Shown piece after piece: positions 8,813 through 20,974 of a stretch of DNA of 64,000 nt. Position 1 is the stretch's first letter; the number at the start of each line of letters is the position of its first letter. A model generated the notes under the pieces. It worked only from the letters and a program-made list of their open reading frames with translations, was not told where the DNA came from and made no database searches. The position numbers were made by a program, and so were the translations under genes. Location: assembly GCA_024426085.1 (NCBI GenBank), contig CP087974.1, positions 4,258,001 to 4,322,000 on the forward strand. The letters run 5' to 3'. This stretch comes from Rhizobium sp. RCAM05350. GTDB taxonomy: Bacteria > Pseudomonadota > Alphaproteobacteria > Rhizobiales > Rhizobiaceae.

Positions 8813-8832
8813 ACCTCAATAGCACTTGAGGT
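8813..8832 (+). promoter_or_regulatory. SoxR-type box upstream of the MFS gene
   Basis: ACCTCAA-TAGCAC-TTGAGGT is a perfect 7-bp inverted repeat with a 6-nt spacer. The outer halves CCTCAA/TTGAGG with six central bases match the E. coli soxS operator bound by SoxR. As in MerR-family promoters the box lies in a stretched promoter spacer, about 35 bp before the start codon. No soxR gene is in the window. Confidence 0.7.
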
Positions 8833-8867
8833 TGTAACAGTCACGCTTTCCTACTGGAGACGGAAGC

Positions 8868-10334
8868 ATGACGACTGACAATATCCCCTACACAGAAGAG
8901 CCGATGAACGGCGTATCCGCAGAATTGGCGGGAGACGCGGAATTGGCCGGAGGGTGGGGCGAACTGATGCGGCCGCGTTATCTCGTGTCGACGATAACGC
9001 TCTGCCTCGGCGTCGCCCTGTTCGCCTTCAATGAATTCTTCATCTCCACGGCCTTGCCGACGGCGGTCGAGGAACTCGGCGGTGCAGCCCTTCTGTCCTG
9101 GGCCTTCACCCTCTATCTCGTCTTTGCCATCATCGGCGGCCTGGTCGCGGCCAATCTCAAGCAGCGGTTCGGCGCCAGAAATACACTTCTTGCCGCGGCT
9201 ACCGTGTTCATCGTCGGCACGGTGCTTGCCACATTTGCCACTGATATGACGCAAGTTCTGGCCGGTCGACTGCTGCAAGGGGCGGGCGAGGGCATTGTCG
9301 CGGCCCTTTGCTATGCGCTGATCCCGGAGCTGTTCCCGTCTCGTCTCGTCCCGAAAGTGTTCGGCGCCGAGGCGATCGTCTGGGCCATGGCGGCTTTCTC
9401 TGGACCGCTGGTTGCCGGTGGACTGACCGAGCATTTCTCCTGGCGCGCTGCCTTCTTCGTCAGTATTCCCGCTGCCGCGATCTTCATCATCCTCGTTCTT
9501 GCCATCGTTCCACGCGGGGTTTCCTGTTCCCGGCAGGCGTCGTCTATCCCTTTCGCCCGCCTGATTGCTGCGGGCGCGGGGATTCTGATGATTTCCCTGT
9601 CCGGCATTGCCGGGGGCACCCTACCGATGACCGCACTGCTGATCGGTGCGGCGGTGGTTTTGACGACCGTCGTTTACCGCGACCGGCGTTCGCCCAACCC
9701 GGTCCTGCCAAGGGCCGCCTTCTCCGTCCGGGAGGCGCTGGGAACGGGGTTGTGGGTCATCCTGCTGATGCCGCTGGCGCAGGCGGCAGGCTCGGTCTTT
9801 CTCGTCTACAGCCTGCAGCATCTCTGGCAACTCGGGCCGACTGCTGCCGGTGCGCTCAGTGCCGTCATGGCGATTTCGTGGAGCCTGACTGCCATCGGTG
9901 TTGCGAGCCTCAGGTCGCTGGCATTGCGCAATCGTGTCATGCTGGCAGGCCCGGTCCTGCTGGCGATTGGGCTTGCGGCGGTGCTGATGGCGATTGCTAC
10001 CGGCTCTCTTTGGCTGGTCTTGCCGGGGCAGGTGATGATCGGTGCCGGTTTCGGTGTGTCATGGGGCACGCTCAGCCAGCTGATGATGGACGTCTCCACA
10101 GACGATGAACGCGACCGGACCTCCGCCATGCTGCCGACGCTGCAATCGGCGGGTTACGCCATCGGTGCCGCGGTCTTCGGTCTCGTTGCCAATGTCACGG
10201 GGTTCGGCGGGGCGGCATCGACGGACACGATGCGCCATGCGATGCTGGTGGTTTTCGCGGCCGGATTTCTCGTTGCTGCTATCGCTGTGTTCTTCGGGAT
10301 GCGTACGGCGCGCTTGGCAGCGAAGGCCTCATGA
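8868..10334 (+). CDS. MFS efflux transporter, SoxR-box controlled
   Basis: 488 residues, intact, with many hydrophobic segments. The first (YLVSTITLCLGVALFAFNEF) follows a hydrophilic 40-residue N-terminus. FISTALPTAVEELGG in the first membrane region resembles drug:H+ antiporters of the EmrB/Tet38 type, and AGRLLQGAGEGIVAAL matches the conserved motif of helix 4. The ATG follows GGAGACGGAAGC. The upstream SoxR-type box suggests induction by redox-cycling compounds, so export of quinones, phenazines or similar molecules is a reasonable guess. Topology was estimated by eye. Confidence 0.85.
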   Translation: MTTDNIPYTEEPMNGVSAELAGDAELAGGWGELMRPRYLVSTITLCLGVALFAFNEFFISTALPTAVEELGGAALLSWAFTLYLVFAIIGGLVAANLKQRFGARNTLLAAATVFIVGTVLATFATDMTQVLAGRLLQGAGEGIVAALCYALIPELFPSRLVPKVFGAEAIVWAMAAFSGPLVAGGLTEHFSWRAAFFVSIPAAAIFIILVLAIVPRGVSCSRQASSIPFARLIAAGAGILMISLSGIAGGTLPMTALLIGAAVVLTTVVYRDRRSPNPVLPRAAFSVREALGTGLWVILLMPLAQAAGSVFLVYSLQHLWQLGPTAAGALSAVMAISWSLTAIGVASLRSLALRNRVMLAGPVLLAIGLAAVLMAIATGSLWLVLPGQVMIGAGFGVSWGTLSQLMMDVSTDDERDRTSAMLPTLQSAGYAIGAAVFGLVANVTGFGGAASTDTMRHAMLVVFAAGFLVAAIAVFFGMRTARLAAKAS

Positions 10335-10538
10335 TTGCAAGACGCTACCCTGGAAGCGTTTATGCGCATCCGGGGTGGGCCCCTGCGCTCGGCGCAAAAT
10401 GGCACACCAGAATAGGCGTCATCAATCTTCCTTGCGTTCGATTGTCTTGTCTTCCATCATTCTGTGGGTCGAGCGGCTGCCCTGCGCGCACTACCGGAGG
10501 GACTGTCGCTGTCAACGCATTCCTGTGGGAGCGAGATC

Positions 10539-11570
10539 ATGGCTTACGACTATCTGATCACGGCGCGCAAACGCGTCGGCAACGGTTTTATCGCCGAACC
10601 CGGGCCGGTGCGGTTTCTGAAGGTACCGTCATCCGCCACGTCCTATGATGCCAGCCACATCATCGGAAGTCCCAAGGAATGGGCAGCCGAGGTTCAGGGA
10701 CTGTCGGACGGCGATGAAAATCCGAACTCGATCGGCCCGATGGGAGACGCGCTGATCTTCGTGCACGGGTACAATAACGATATGGCGGTGGTGCTGGAGC
10801 GCATGAAGCAGTTGCGCAAGGATATGAAGGCGGAGGGGTGGCACGGCGAGATCGTGGCTTTTGACTGGCCCAGCAACAACCAGACGCTGAACTATCTGGA
10901 AGATCGTTCCGACGGGGCGGAAGTTGCCGGCGAACTCGTGAACAAGGGCATCCGGCTGCTCGCCGAAGGCCAGAAAGCCAGGTGCCAGACCAACGTTCAT
11001 CTCGTTGGACATTCAACTGGCGCCTATGTGATCATGGAGGCTTTCGCACAGGCCGAAAAACGCGGCGACCTCTTTCGCAGCGACTGGCGCGTCGGCCAGG
11101 TGGCCTTCATCGGCGGTGACGTTTCGTCGACCAGCCTGACTGTGGTGAGCGATTGGGCCAAGCCGATGTATCGCCGCATCATGCGGCTGACCAATTACTC
11201 GAACCCGTTCGATTCCGTTCTGGCTGTATCCAACGCCAAGCGCCTCGGTGTGGCACCGCGCGCCGGGCGCGTCGGCCTGCCGGTCGATGTGGATTCAAAG
11301 GCGATCAACGTTGATTGCGGGGCCCATTTCAGCACGCTCGATCCGACAAAATCGAAGGTGATCGGGTCGTGGACGCATTCCTGGCATATCGGAAACCGGG
11401 TCTTTGCGCGTGATCTTGCCATGACGCTCGAAGGAGCCATCGACCGCCACGCCATTCCCACGCGCAAGAATGTCAATGGCCATCTAGTCTTGCAGGATGC
11501 ACCGCGTCCGAAATTTCAGGACGAGTGGAATATCAAGGCAGATGCAAAGAATGAAGCCCGGCGGGCGTAG
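10539..11570 (+). CDS. DUF900-like alpha/beta hydrolase
   Basis: 343 residues from MAYDYLITARKRVG; GGGAGCGA precedes this ATG, so it is preferred over a frame opening at 10464. DALIFVHGYNND is the oxyanion strand, VAFDWPSNNQTLNYLEDR the DUF900 F-x-W-P-S signature, and VHLVGHSTGAYVIMEAF the nucleophile elbow with Ser in G-H-S-T-G. Near the C-terminus, GAHFSTL and SWTHSWHI offer candidate His residues. The family is of unknown function, with esterase or lipase chemistry expected. The 200 bp before it shows no gene. Confidence 0.78.
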   Translation: MAYDYLITARKRVGNGFIAEPGPVRFLKVPSSATSYDASHIIGSPKEWAAEVQGLSDGDENPNSIGPMGDALIFVHGYNNDMAVVLERMKQLRKDMKAEGWHGEIVAFDWPSNNQTLNYLEDRSDGAEVAGELVNKGIRLLAEGQKARCQTNVHLVGHSTGAYVIMEAFAQAEKRGDLFRSDWRVGQVAFIGGDVSSTSLTVVSDWAKPMYRRIMRLTNYSNPFDSVLAVSNAKRLGVAPRAGRVGLPVDVDSKAINVDCGAHFSTLDPTKSKVIGSWTHSWHIGNRVFARDLAMTLEGAIDRHAIPTRKNVNGHLVLQDAPRPKFQDEWNIKADAKNEARRA

Positions 11571-11624
11571 CGCCGAAGAGGCCCGGACTTGAGAATGCGG
11601 CGTGCTGCAGATCGTTATCTGACC

Positions 11625-11662
11625 AGCCGGGATGTGTGTGGTTGAAGACACATATCCCGGCT
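11625..11662. terminator. Strong hairpin between convergent hydrolase gene and carB
   Basis: AGCCGGGATGTGTGT pairs with ACACATATCCCGGCT over 15 positions with a single G-U pair and an 8-nt loop (11640-11647). It lies 54 bp past the hydrolase stop and 33 bp before the carB stop on the other strand. There is no T-tract on either side, so it is either a bidirectional non-canonical terminator or an mRNA 3'-end stabiliser. Confidence 0.55.
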
Positions 11663-11695
11663 AGCAAAGCGATGTTGGGCTTGTCGCCCCGCTCC

Positions 11696-15182
<3,487 letters not shown>

Positions 15183-15210
15183 GGTCTCTATCCGCTTTTT
15201 CCGGCTGCGC

Positions 15211-15245
15211 AAAAACCCGGCCAGGGTGGGAGATCACCGGTCGGG
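15211..15245 (-). terminator. Terminator-like hairpin in the carB leader (possible attenuator)
   Basis: On the minus strand CCCGACCGG (15245-15237) can pair with CTGGCCGGG (15224-15216), eight of nine positions including one G-U, with a 12-nt loop, directly followed by TTTTT (15215-15211). It ends 28 nt before the carB ATG, with no gene on that strand for more than 250 bp upstream. Placement inside the leader suggests transcription attenuation, though a terminator for a non-coding upstream transcript is possible. Confidence 0.5.
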
Positions 15246-15495
15246 GTCGCAGGCTTGGTCTTTTCAGGCTAGAAGCGGCTTATAGGGAAATGTGCGGCCA
15301 AGCGGAACCCCGAAAATGCGGAATCGACAGGAAAATGACCGGTGCAAACGTCGTAACCACAAGTGAAGTACGCCATCTTCACGGTTGTGCCCGGGCGGGC
15401 GCTTGAAAATACGCGATCCGCAGCCGGGACGATCGCGTCCAGGGTCAGCAGCGGTGTTGACTGCCGCTTCAGAGGGGGAGTGCTGGAGCACCCGC
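15246..15495. other. Intergenic region upstream of carB, no gene seen
   Basis: About 250 bp between the carB leader hairpin and the 3' end of the SDR gene. Short open frames here have no recognisable family sequence. On the minus strand CTATAA near 15285 could be a -10 element for carB, but I see no convincing -35 at proper spacing. Confidence 0.5.
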
Positions 15496-16523
15496 TCATG
15501 GGCTGACGCTTCTCTCCCGTCCGAGCAAGTCCTTGGCGCAATCGACGACCGTTGTCGTCGCGGGCCTTGATGAAAAGCCCAGCACGCTGCGTGCTTTTTC
15601 AGGTGTGAGGGGAAATCTGCGGCCTAGCAGCGGCGCCAGCGTCCGAAGGTGTGGCATGAACGGCAACAACAGCTTGACGGCGAAATTGGGCAATTGCCGG
15701 GTGGGAACTTTGGCGGCGCGGCTGCCGAGTTTTGCACGCAGCGTTGAGGCCATCTCTGCCATCCACAGGAAGTCGCCGGTGGCGATGAAACGCTGCCCAG
15801 CCGCGGCCGGTGAAGTCATCGCCCGGACATGCAGATCGGCAAGGTCGCGCACGTCGACGATCCAGAATCCGAGTTGCGGCATAAAGGCCGGATTGCCCTG
15901 CAGCAGGCGCTCGATGATCTGGACCGAGCCGAGGTTCTCCTGCATCAGGATCGGCCCTGAACACGGCGCCGGGAAGCACCGTGGTGAGCTCGGTCGGTCC
16001 ATTAGCTGTTTTCATGAAATCCCAGGCCGCACGCTCAGCCCGAATCTTCGAAACCCTGTAGGCATCGAATTGCGGATCGTCCGGATCCGCCCAGACGGTT
16101 TCGTCGCTCACTTTGCCGGAGGAGAGCGGCGGTCGGGCGGTTGCGGCCGCCGATGTCATCACCACGCGCTTGACGCTGGCCCTTGTCGCGGCGCCCAGCA
16201 CCCTGCAACGTGCCGTCGCGCGCTGGTGCCGTCAAGGAATCGCGGCCTTTTTCAGCGCCGGTGCCGAGTGGCGATGCGACGTGAAGTACGTAGTCGCAGC
16301 CTGCCATCACCGCATCCCAGCCGTCATCGCTGGTCAGATCGGCGGCGAAGAAGCTGAGCCCGTCGCCCGCGCCGGTTTGCGATGCGACGGCAGCCCGAAC
16401 GGCTGATTCCTTGGAAAGATTGCGCAGTGTGGTGCGCACGGCGTAGCCGCGCTCCAGCAGTTTGACGATGCACCAGCCGGCAACGAAACCGGTCCCACCC
16501 GTCACAAGAACTGTTTCGGTTAT
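15496..16523 (-). CDS. Extended SDR, dihydroflavonol reductase-like (frameshifted)
   Basis: NAD(P)-dependent reductase/epimerase family. VTGGTGFVAGWCIVKLLERG is the N-terminal T-G-G-T-G-F-V-A nucleotide loop, and TSAAATARPPL and YRVSKIRAERAAWDF contain the active-site Ser and the YxxxK pair. The C-terminal part has FWIVDVRDLADLHVRAM and RFIATGDFL. Shifts near 16200 and 15960 break the frame. By homology the protein should begin about six residues before the first GTG, but the codon at 16523 following AAAGGAAATCTC reads ATA, so either ATA or the GTG at 16505 is the start. The substrate is unknown. It lies 33 bp downstream of the methyltransferase and is probably co-transcribed. Confidence 0.8.
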
Positions 16524-16556
16524 GAGATTTCCTTTGAACTCTTAAACTGCTGCGCG

Positions 16557-17187
16557 TCAGCCAGCAGCGTCGGAAACCGCCGAGCGGTGGCGGGTGATCT
16601 CGAAGGGCTGGCGTCTCGTGATGCGGTAGACGGCGGCCGGCGGCAGATTGCAGAACGGTGCCGCCGATCCGCGTCGCCTTCAACCCGAGACGGTCGAGGA
16701 TCGGGCGTGGCACGGGGCAGCGAGGGCCATAGGTGAACTGGTAAAAACTTCCCGCCGGCCGGATGTAGCAGAAGGCGCCAGACAGGATGCCGATGATCTT
16801 GCGCGGCGGCATCGACAGCAAGGGCAGGCCGCTTACCACGGAGGCAACCACTGAACCCGGAAACAGATCGCGTCCGGCCAGCTGTGCCGCATCCATGGTG
16901 AGTACCGCGCCTGCAGGAAACCGGTTGCGCAGCATTTCGGCAAAATCAGCCCCGAACTCGACCAGGGTAAGATCGGCTTCCGCCAGACCACGCGAGAGAA
17001 GGGCGCGTGTAAAGACGCCGGTGCCAGGCCCCAGTTCGAGAACGGGGCCGTCCGCAGCCCGGATTTCCTGGGTCATCAGCTGCGCCAGCGACACGCTGGA
17101 CGGCGCCACGGCTGCGACCCGCAACGGATTGGCGATCCATGCCCGGAAGAAATGGAGATATTCGGAATATGCGCAGGTGGCCGTCAC
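16557..17187 (-). CDS. PmtA-like phospholipid N-methyltransferase (frameshifted)
   Basis: About 210 residues from a GTG after GGAGACGAAAAC. YLHFFRAWIANPLRVAAVAP then VLELGPGTGVFTRALL is the membrane-associating N-terminus and SAM motif I seen in small rhizobial phosphatidylethanolamine methyltransferases, followed by LVEFGADFAEMLRNRFP and FTYGPRCPVPRPILDRLGL. One extra base near 16655 (after GGTVL) causes a shift; restored, it ends RITRRQPFEITRHRSAV. The reaction would be methylation of a lipid amine toward phosphatidylcholine, but substrate assignment is inference. It diverges from a TetR gene. Confidence 0.72.
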
Positions 17188-17298
17188 GTTTTCGTCTCCG
17201 CTTTCGGGGTATGTGGCCCACCATTCCGGTGGGCGTTGTCAGTTTATGTCTCCACTCGTATACTTGTTTGAAATGTAAAAGTCTACAGGTGTATATAA

Positions 17299-17916
17299 AT
17301 GGATAAAAAAGCCAAGGATGAGGCTGTTCCTGCGCGCCGCCGCAATGCCGCAACCACCCGCGACGCCATTCTCGCCTCGGCGCGCAAGGCGTTCGCGCAG
17401 TCGGGCTACGATGGCGCCGGCGTGCGCGAAATCGCCGCCGGGGCAGGGGTGACGGCCATGCTGGTCAACCGCTATTTCGGCTCGAAGGAGCAATTGTTCG
17501 CCGAAGTGCTTGCCGCCACGGCTGCCTCGCCAACCATTCTGACGGCTGAGAACCTGAAATCGCCGGCGCTCAGGCGAACCATTGCCAGCGTACTGATGGA
17601 CATTACCAAGGTTGACGATACCCCGCTTGAGGGCTTTCTGATCATGCTGCATTCGGCATCGAGCAAGCGCGCCTCGGAAATCGGCCGGGCGCAGATCGAG
17701 AGTGGCCATCAGAAGACGATGACTGCCGCACTGCGCGGCGAACTGGTGCCGCAGCGCGCGGCCCTGATTCTGTCGCTGGTCGCTGGCGTTCAGGTCATGC
17801 GCCAGATGATCGGCCTGTCGGCACTCGCTGAAGCCGATCCGAAAGACCTGGTGAAAATTCTCGGGCCGATGTTCCAGTCGCTGATCGATGGTGATCTGCC
17901 TGCCAAGCCGGATTGA
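17299..17916 (+). CDS. TetR/AcrR family transcriptional regulator
   Basis: 205 residues, intact. The N-terminal HTH runs TTRDAILASARKAFAQSGYD then VREIAAGAGVTAMLVNRYFG, with a basic extension (MDKKAKDEAVPARRR). The C-terminal part is a TetR_C-like helical domain (GLSALAEADPKDLVKIL). It is transcribed away from the methyltransferase-SDR pair across 111 bp that contain TATAC and GTGTATA half-sites, so it plausibly represses that pair and itself. The ligand is unknown. Confidence 0.85.
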   Translation: MDKKAKDEAVPARRRNAATTRDAILASARKAFAQSGYDGAGVREIAAGAGVTAMLVNRYFGSKEQLFAEVLAATAASPTILTAENLKSPALRRTIASVLMDITKVDDTPLEGFLIMLHSASSKRASEIGRAQIESGHQKTMTAALRGELVPQRAALILSLVAGVQVMRQMIGLSALAEADPKDLVKILGPMFQSLIDGDLPAKPD

Positions 17917-17942
17917 AGACCTGTGCCGCCGGGGCATCCCTT

Positions 17943-18308
17943 TCAGGCGGCCTTGATGAGGGGTCTGCGTATCTTTGGCTCGACAGGCTCGCGCCGGGCA
18001 CCCGCGCTCTCTTCCCACCAATCGCCGAGTGCGTCGATCAACGGCACAAGCGCATGGCCTGATGCCGTCAGGTCGTAATCGACACGCAGCGGGTATCCGG
18101 AATAGGCCGTGCGCCTGACGATGCCGGCTTTTTCCAGCTTGCGCAGTTCCAGCGCCAGCATGCGATACGATAGCGTCGGGTTGTCGCGCTGCAGATCGCT
18201 GAAACGCTTGGTGCCATCCTTCAGATAATAGAGCAGCAGCGTCGGCCAGCGGCCGCTCAGCACGCGCATGACCTCTTCGATCGGGCAATTGGAAACGACG
18301 TCTTTCAT
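17943..18308 (-). CDS. HxlR family transcriptional regulator
   Basis: 121 residues from MKDVVSNCPIEEVMRVLSG. CPIEEVMRVLSGRWPTLLLY is the HxlR signature with the conserved N-terminal Cys before the winged helix, and FSDLQRDNPTLSYRMLALEL the recognition region. AGGACCGCCCG precedes the ATG at 18308. HxlR proteins often sense electrophiles or redox state through this Cys. It diverges from a glutathione S-transferase gene, so thiol-stress control of that GST is a likely role. The gene is intact. Confidence 0.85.
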   Translation of the reverse strand: MKDVVSNCPIEEVMRVLSGRWPTLLLYYLKDGTKRFSDLQRDNPTLSYRMLALELRKLEKAGIVRRTAYSGYPLRVDYDLTASGHALVPLIDALGDWWEESAGARREPVEPKIRRPLIKAA

Positions 18309-18321
18309 CGGGCGGTCCTGG

Positions 18322-18339
18322 TTACAAAAGAGTGCGTAA
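18322..18339. promoter_or_regulatory. Candidate HxlR operator TTAC-N10-GTAA
   Basis: TTAC (18322-18325) and GTAA (18336-18339) form an inverted repeat with a 10-nt spacer in the gap between the divergent HxlR and GST genes, followed by another TTTAC. It is short, so support comes mainly from position. Confidence 0.4.
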
Positions 18340-18417
18340 TTTACATGGGGTCGCCAAAGGTTAGGGTCAACCATCGCTGCGCAGCGTCACCCTCAACATC
18401 GAAAAGAGACATGAAAA

Positions 18418-19122
18418 ATGGAACCTATCTTCCTTCACGGCTTCCCGCTCGGAAGCTCGATGGGGCTTGTTGCTGCGTTCGAGCAGGTCGGCCAGCCTTA
18501 CCGCCTCTGCCGCGTCGACATGCTCAACGAGATGAAGAACGACGCCTATGCCCGGCTGAACGGCCGGCAGGAAACGCCGGTGCTGATCACCGACAAAGGC
18601 GCCGTCCTCACCGAAACCATGGCAATCGCCGCGTGGCTTGCCGCGCGCGATACCCATCGCCGCATCAGCTTTGATCCCCGCTCGCCGGAAGCGGACCGGA
18701 TGCAGCAGCTGATGGCTTTCGTGAATACCGGATTCACCGCCGCCTTCACGCCGCTCTGGGTGGCACTTGAGGCAGAAGGCGAGAAGCCGGAGACACTTGA
18801 ATTGCTCCATGAGTTCGGCCGCAAATCCGTCGTGGAGCGCCATGAAAAACTTGAGGCGATGATCGGCGATACGCCTTTTCTGGTCGGTGATCGCCTCACT
18901 TTGGCGGATACGACGCTGATCGGCGTCGCCCGCTGGGCGGAATTTCATCAGGCCGTCGATGGCCGCGCCTACCCAAAACTTGCTGCGCTGCGCCGCCGGA
19001 TCGAAGCCGAACCGGTGGTGCAATATGCTGTGGCGATCGAGATCGGCGAAACACCTGCCGGATCCGGTGCCTGCCTCGGGCATATCCCGTTGGCGGACGT
19101 GATCAAGCGTTTCGCTGCCTGA
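18418..19122 (+). CDS. Glutathione S-transferase family protein
   Basis: 234 residues, intact. The N-terminal thioredoxin-like domain (MEPIFLHGFPLGSSMGLVAA) ends with QETPVLITDKGAVLTETMAI, where the cis-Pro and the E-T/S glutathione-binding pair are seen. The C-terminal helical domain has FLVGDRLTLADTTLIGVARW, the conserved N-capping box and hydrophobic staple. AAAGAGAC precedes the ATG. With a divergent HxlR regulator, it probably conjugates or detoxifies an electrophile. The C-terminal GIPLADV-like tail resembles no specific subclass I can name. Confidence 0.87.
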   Translation: MEPIFLHGFPLGSSMGLVAAFEQVGQPYRLCRVDMLNEMKNDAYARLNGRQETPVLITDKGAVLTETMAIAAWLAARDTHRRISFDPRSPEADRMQQLMAFVNTGFTAAFTPLWVALEAEGEKPETLELLHEFGRKSVVERHEKLEAMIGDTPFLVGDRLTLADTTLIGVARWAEFHQAVDGRAYPKLAALRRRIEAEPVVQYAVAIEIGETPAGSGACLGHIPLADVIKRFAA

Positions 19123-19291
19123 TCGGAAGATGCATCGCCGCCGCAAGATGTCCCGCGCAGCGCTGGCGCGCTAATCCTGCGGCGGTTCGAGATGAAAGGC
19201 GACTCCTCTTGAAATAGGGTGTAGGAAATATCCGGACACGAAGCTGCCTCGCCTGAAGTGCAGCCTGCAAGTCCGGAGCGGGCGCCACCAG

Positions 19292-20365
19292 ATGATTAAT
19301 TTTCAGAATCTAGAAGACGCGCAAAGGCTTGCCCAGGCGATCGTCAATACGATCCACGATCCGCTTTTGGTTCTCGACCAACGCTTTCATGTGCTCGCCG
19401 CCAGCCGCTCCTTCTACGAGACATTCAAGGTGAAGGCTGAGGATACCTATGGCCGGCTGCTTTACACGCTCGGTGACGGCCAATGGGATATTCCGGCGCT
19501 GCGTCTGCTCTTGGAAACTATCATCCCGGCGCAAACCGCCATGGATGGTTTCGAAGTCGAGCATGATTTCCCCAGTCTCGGCCGCAGGACTATGCTGCTC
19601 AACGCCCGGCAGGTGGTATACGGCGAGGGCTCGGGCATGACGATCCTGCTGGCCTTCACTGACATCAGCGCCCGCCGCGCGATCGAGCGCGAAAAGGAAA
19701 TCCTCCATGAGCGCACTCAGGACCTGTTGCGCCAGAAAGGCGTGCTGCTCGAGGAAATGCAGCACCGTGTCGCCAACAGCCTGCAGATCATTGCCAGCAT
19801 CCTGTTGCTGAAGGCCCGCGCGGTGACGTCGGAGGAAACCCGCCGCGATCTGCAGGATGCGCATCAAAGGGTGATGTCGGTCGCCGAGGTGCAGCGCCAC
19901 TTGCATGTGACCGGCGGCATCGACCAGATCGAGGTTGCCTCCTATCTCTCGACGCTCTGTGGCAGCCTTTCATCTTCGATGACGGGCGAGAGCCAACCGA
20001 TCGACATCCGGGTGTTGGCCGAAAATGGCCGGATACGTTCCGACCAGGCCGTCAGCCTCGGGCTCATCGTCACCGAACTGGTCATCAACGCCATCAAATA
20101 TGCCTTCCCCGCCTCGAAGCCGGAGGCGTCGATCTCGGTGTCCTACGAGGTCAACGGCGACGACTGGAAGCTGGTCGTCTCGGACAACGGCGTCGGAAAA
20201 GATTCTGTCCCTGCGCCTAAACCGGGCGGCGGATTGGGTACGGCGATCGTCCAGGCGCTGGTCAAGCAGCTTGCGGCGCAGATGGAGACGGCATCCGGCG
20301 CAAACGGCACAGCTGTGTCGATCACGCGCGCAACCTTCACCTCGCGCTTGCCCGCAGCGGCTTAA
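19292..20365 (+). CDS. PAS-containing HisKA_2 sensor histidine kinase
   Basis: 357 residues, soluble (no membrane segment seen). An N-terminal PAS-like domain (residues about 15-130; VNTIHDPLLVLDQRFHVLAA) is followed by EEMQHRVANSLQIIASIL, the HisKA_2 phospho-acceptor box with His near residue 157, then ELVINAIKYAFP (N box) and VSDNGVGKDS (G1) of the HATPase. No response regulator is adjacent, so it is an orphan kinase. In alphaproteobacteria this class often feeds the general stress response, but nothing here proves that. The gene is intact. Confidence 0.88.
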   Translation: MINFQNLEDAQRLAQAIVNTIHDPLLVLDQRFHVLAASRSFYETFKVKAEDTYGRLLYTLGDGQWDIPALRLLLETIIPAQTAMDGFEVEHDFPSLGRRTMLLNARQVVYGEGSGMTILLAFTDISARRAIEREKEILHERTQDLLRQKGVLLEEMQHRVANSLQIIASILLLKARAVTSEETRRDLQDAHQRVMSVAEVQRHLHVTGGIDQIEVASYLSTLCGSLSSSMTGESQPIDIRVLAENGRIRSDQAVSLGLIVTELVINAIKYAFPASKPEASISVSYEVNGDDWKLVVSDNGVGKDSVPAPKPGGGLGTAIVQALVKQLAAQMETASGANGTAVSITRATFTSRLPAAA

Positions 20366-20386
20366 AGCAGGCCTTTTCAGTCCGCT

Positions 20387-20845
20387 TCAGTTGTCGCTGG
20401 CGGCCGATTGCCGACCGGTGACGCTGTCGATGTGGATGGCAAAGAAGACCGGCGTCGTGGTTTTGCCATCGGCTGCAGCCGAACCGGGCTTCAAGGCGCC
20501 GGGCTCCCACCAGTTGCCTCTTTTTTCCAGCAGCGACCAGGCGTGGAGCCGTTCGTTATGCCATTGCTCGTCGTCCGGGAATTCTTGATATCGCCCCTCG
20601 ACGACGACACTTCGCCATGCCTCGTTGTCCTTGATTTCGCCAACCTGGACGCAGACCTGCGGATTGGCGCGCAACCAGTCGATTTTCTGCCCCGGCATCG
20701 AAAAACCGTAGAGACTGGGGGATTCAAATGCGTACTGGATCGGCACGACATAGGGCCGGTTGTCCTTGGCGCAGGCAAGATGGGCAATGTGGCCCCGCGA
20801 GAGGACGTCAACGCAGTCTTCGCTGGTCATCTCTTTCAAGATCAT
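20387..20845 (-). CDS. Pyridoxamine 5'-phosphate oxidase-related flavin-binding protein
   Basis: 152 residues from MILKEMTSEDCVDVLSRGHI, with AAGGAATATATCCG before the ATG. GHIAHLACAKDNRPYVVPIQ and KIDWLRANPQVCVQVGEI are typical of the split-barrel FMN-binding general-stress (PNPOx-like) family. These proteins bind FMN, F420 or heme, and many are of unknown function. It ends 21 bp from the convergent histidine kinase stop. The gene is intact. Confidence 0.8.
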   Translation of the reverse strand: MILKEMTSEDCVDVLSRGHIAHLACAKDNRPYVVPIQYAFESPSLYGFSMPGQKIDWLRANPQVCVQVGEIKDNEAWRSVVVEGRYQEFPDDEQWHNERLHAWSLLEKRGNWWEPGALKPGSAAADGKTTTPVFFAIHIDSVTGRQSAASDN

Positions 20846-20974
20846 CGGATATATTCCTTCCGGACATCGATTGCCCATCGGGAATTGTAGCACGGTTCGC
20901 AGCCCCGTTTTTCGAAATCGGGTTCTGCAGGACGAACAGCCGCAGTCAGGCGTCGCATTTCAGTCCATGGGTCC

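Noticed and set aside
10335-10538. Frame extending the DUF900 hydrolase upstream to 10464
   Set aside because: The added residues are unlike the family and the ATG at 10539 has a good ribosome site.
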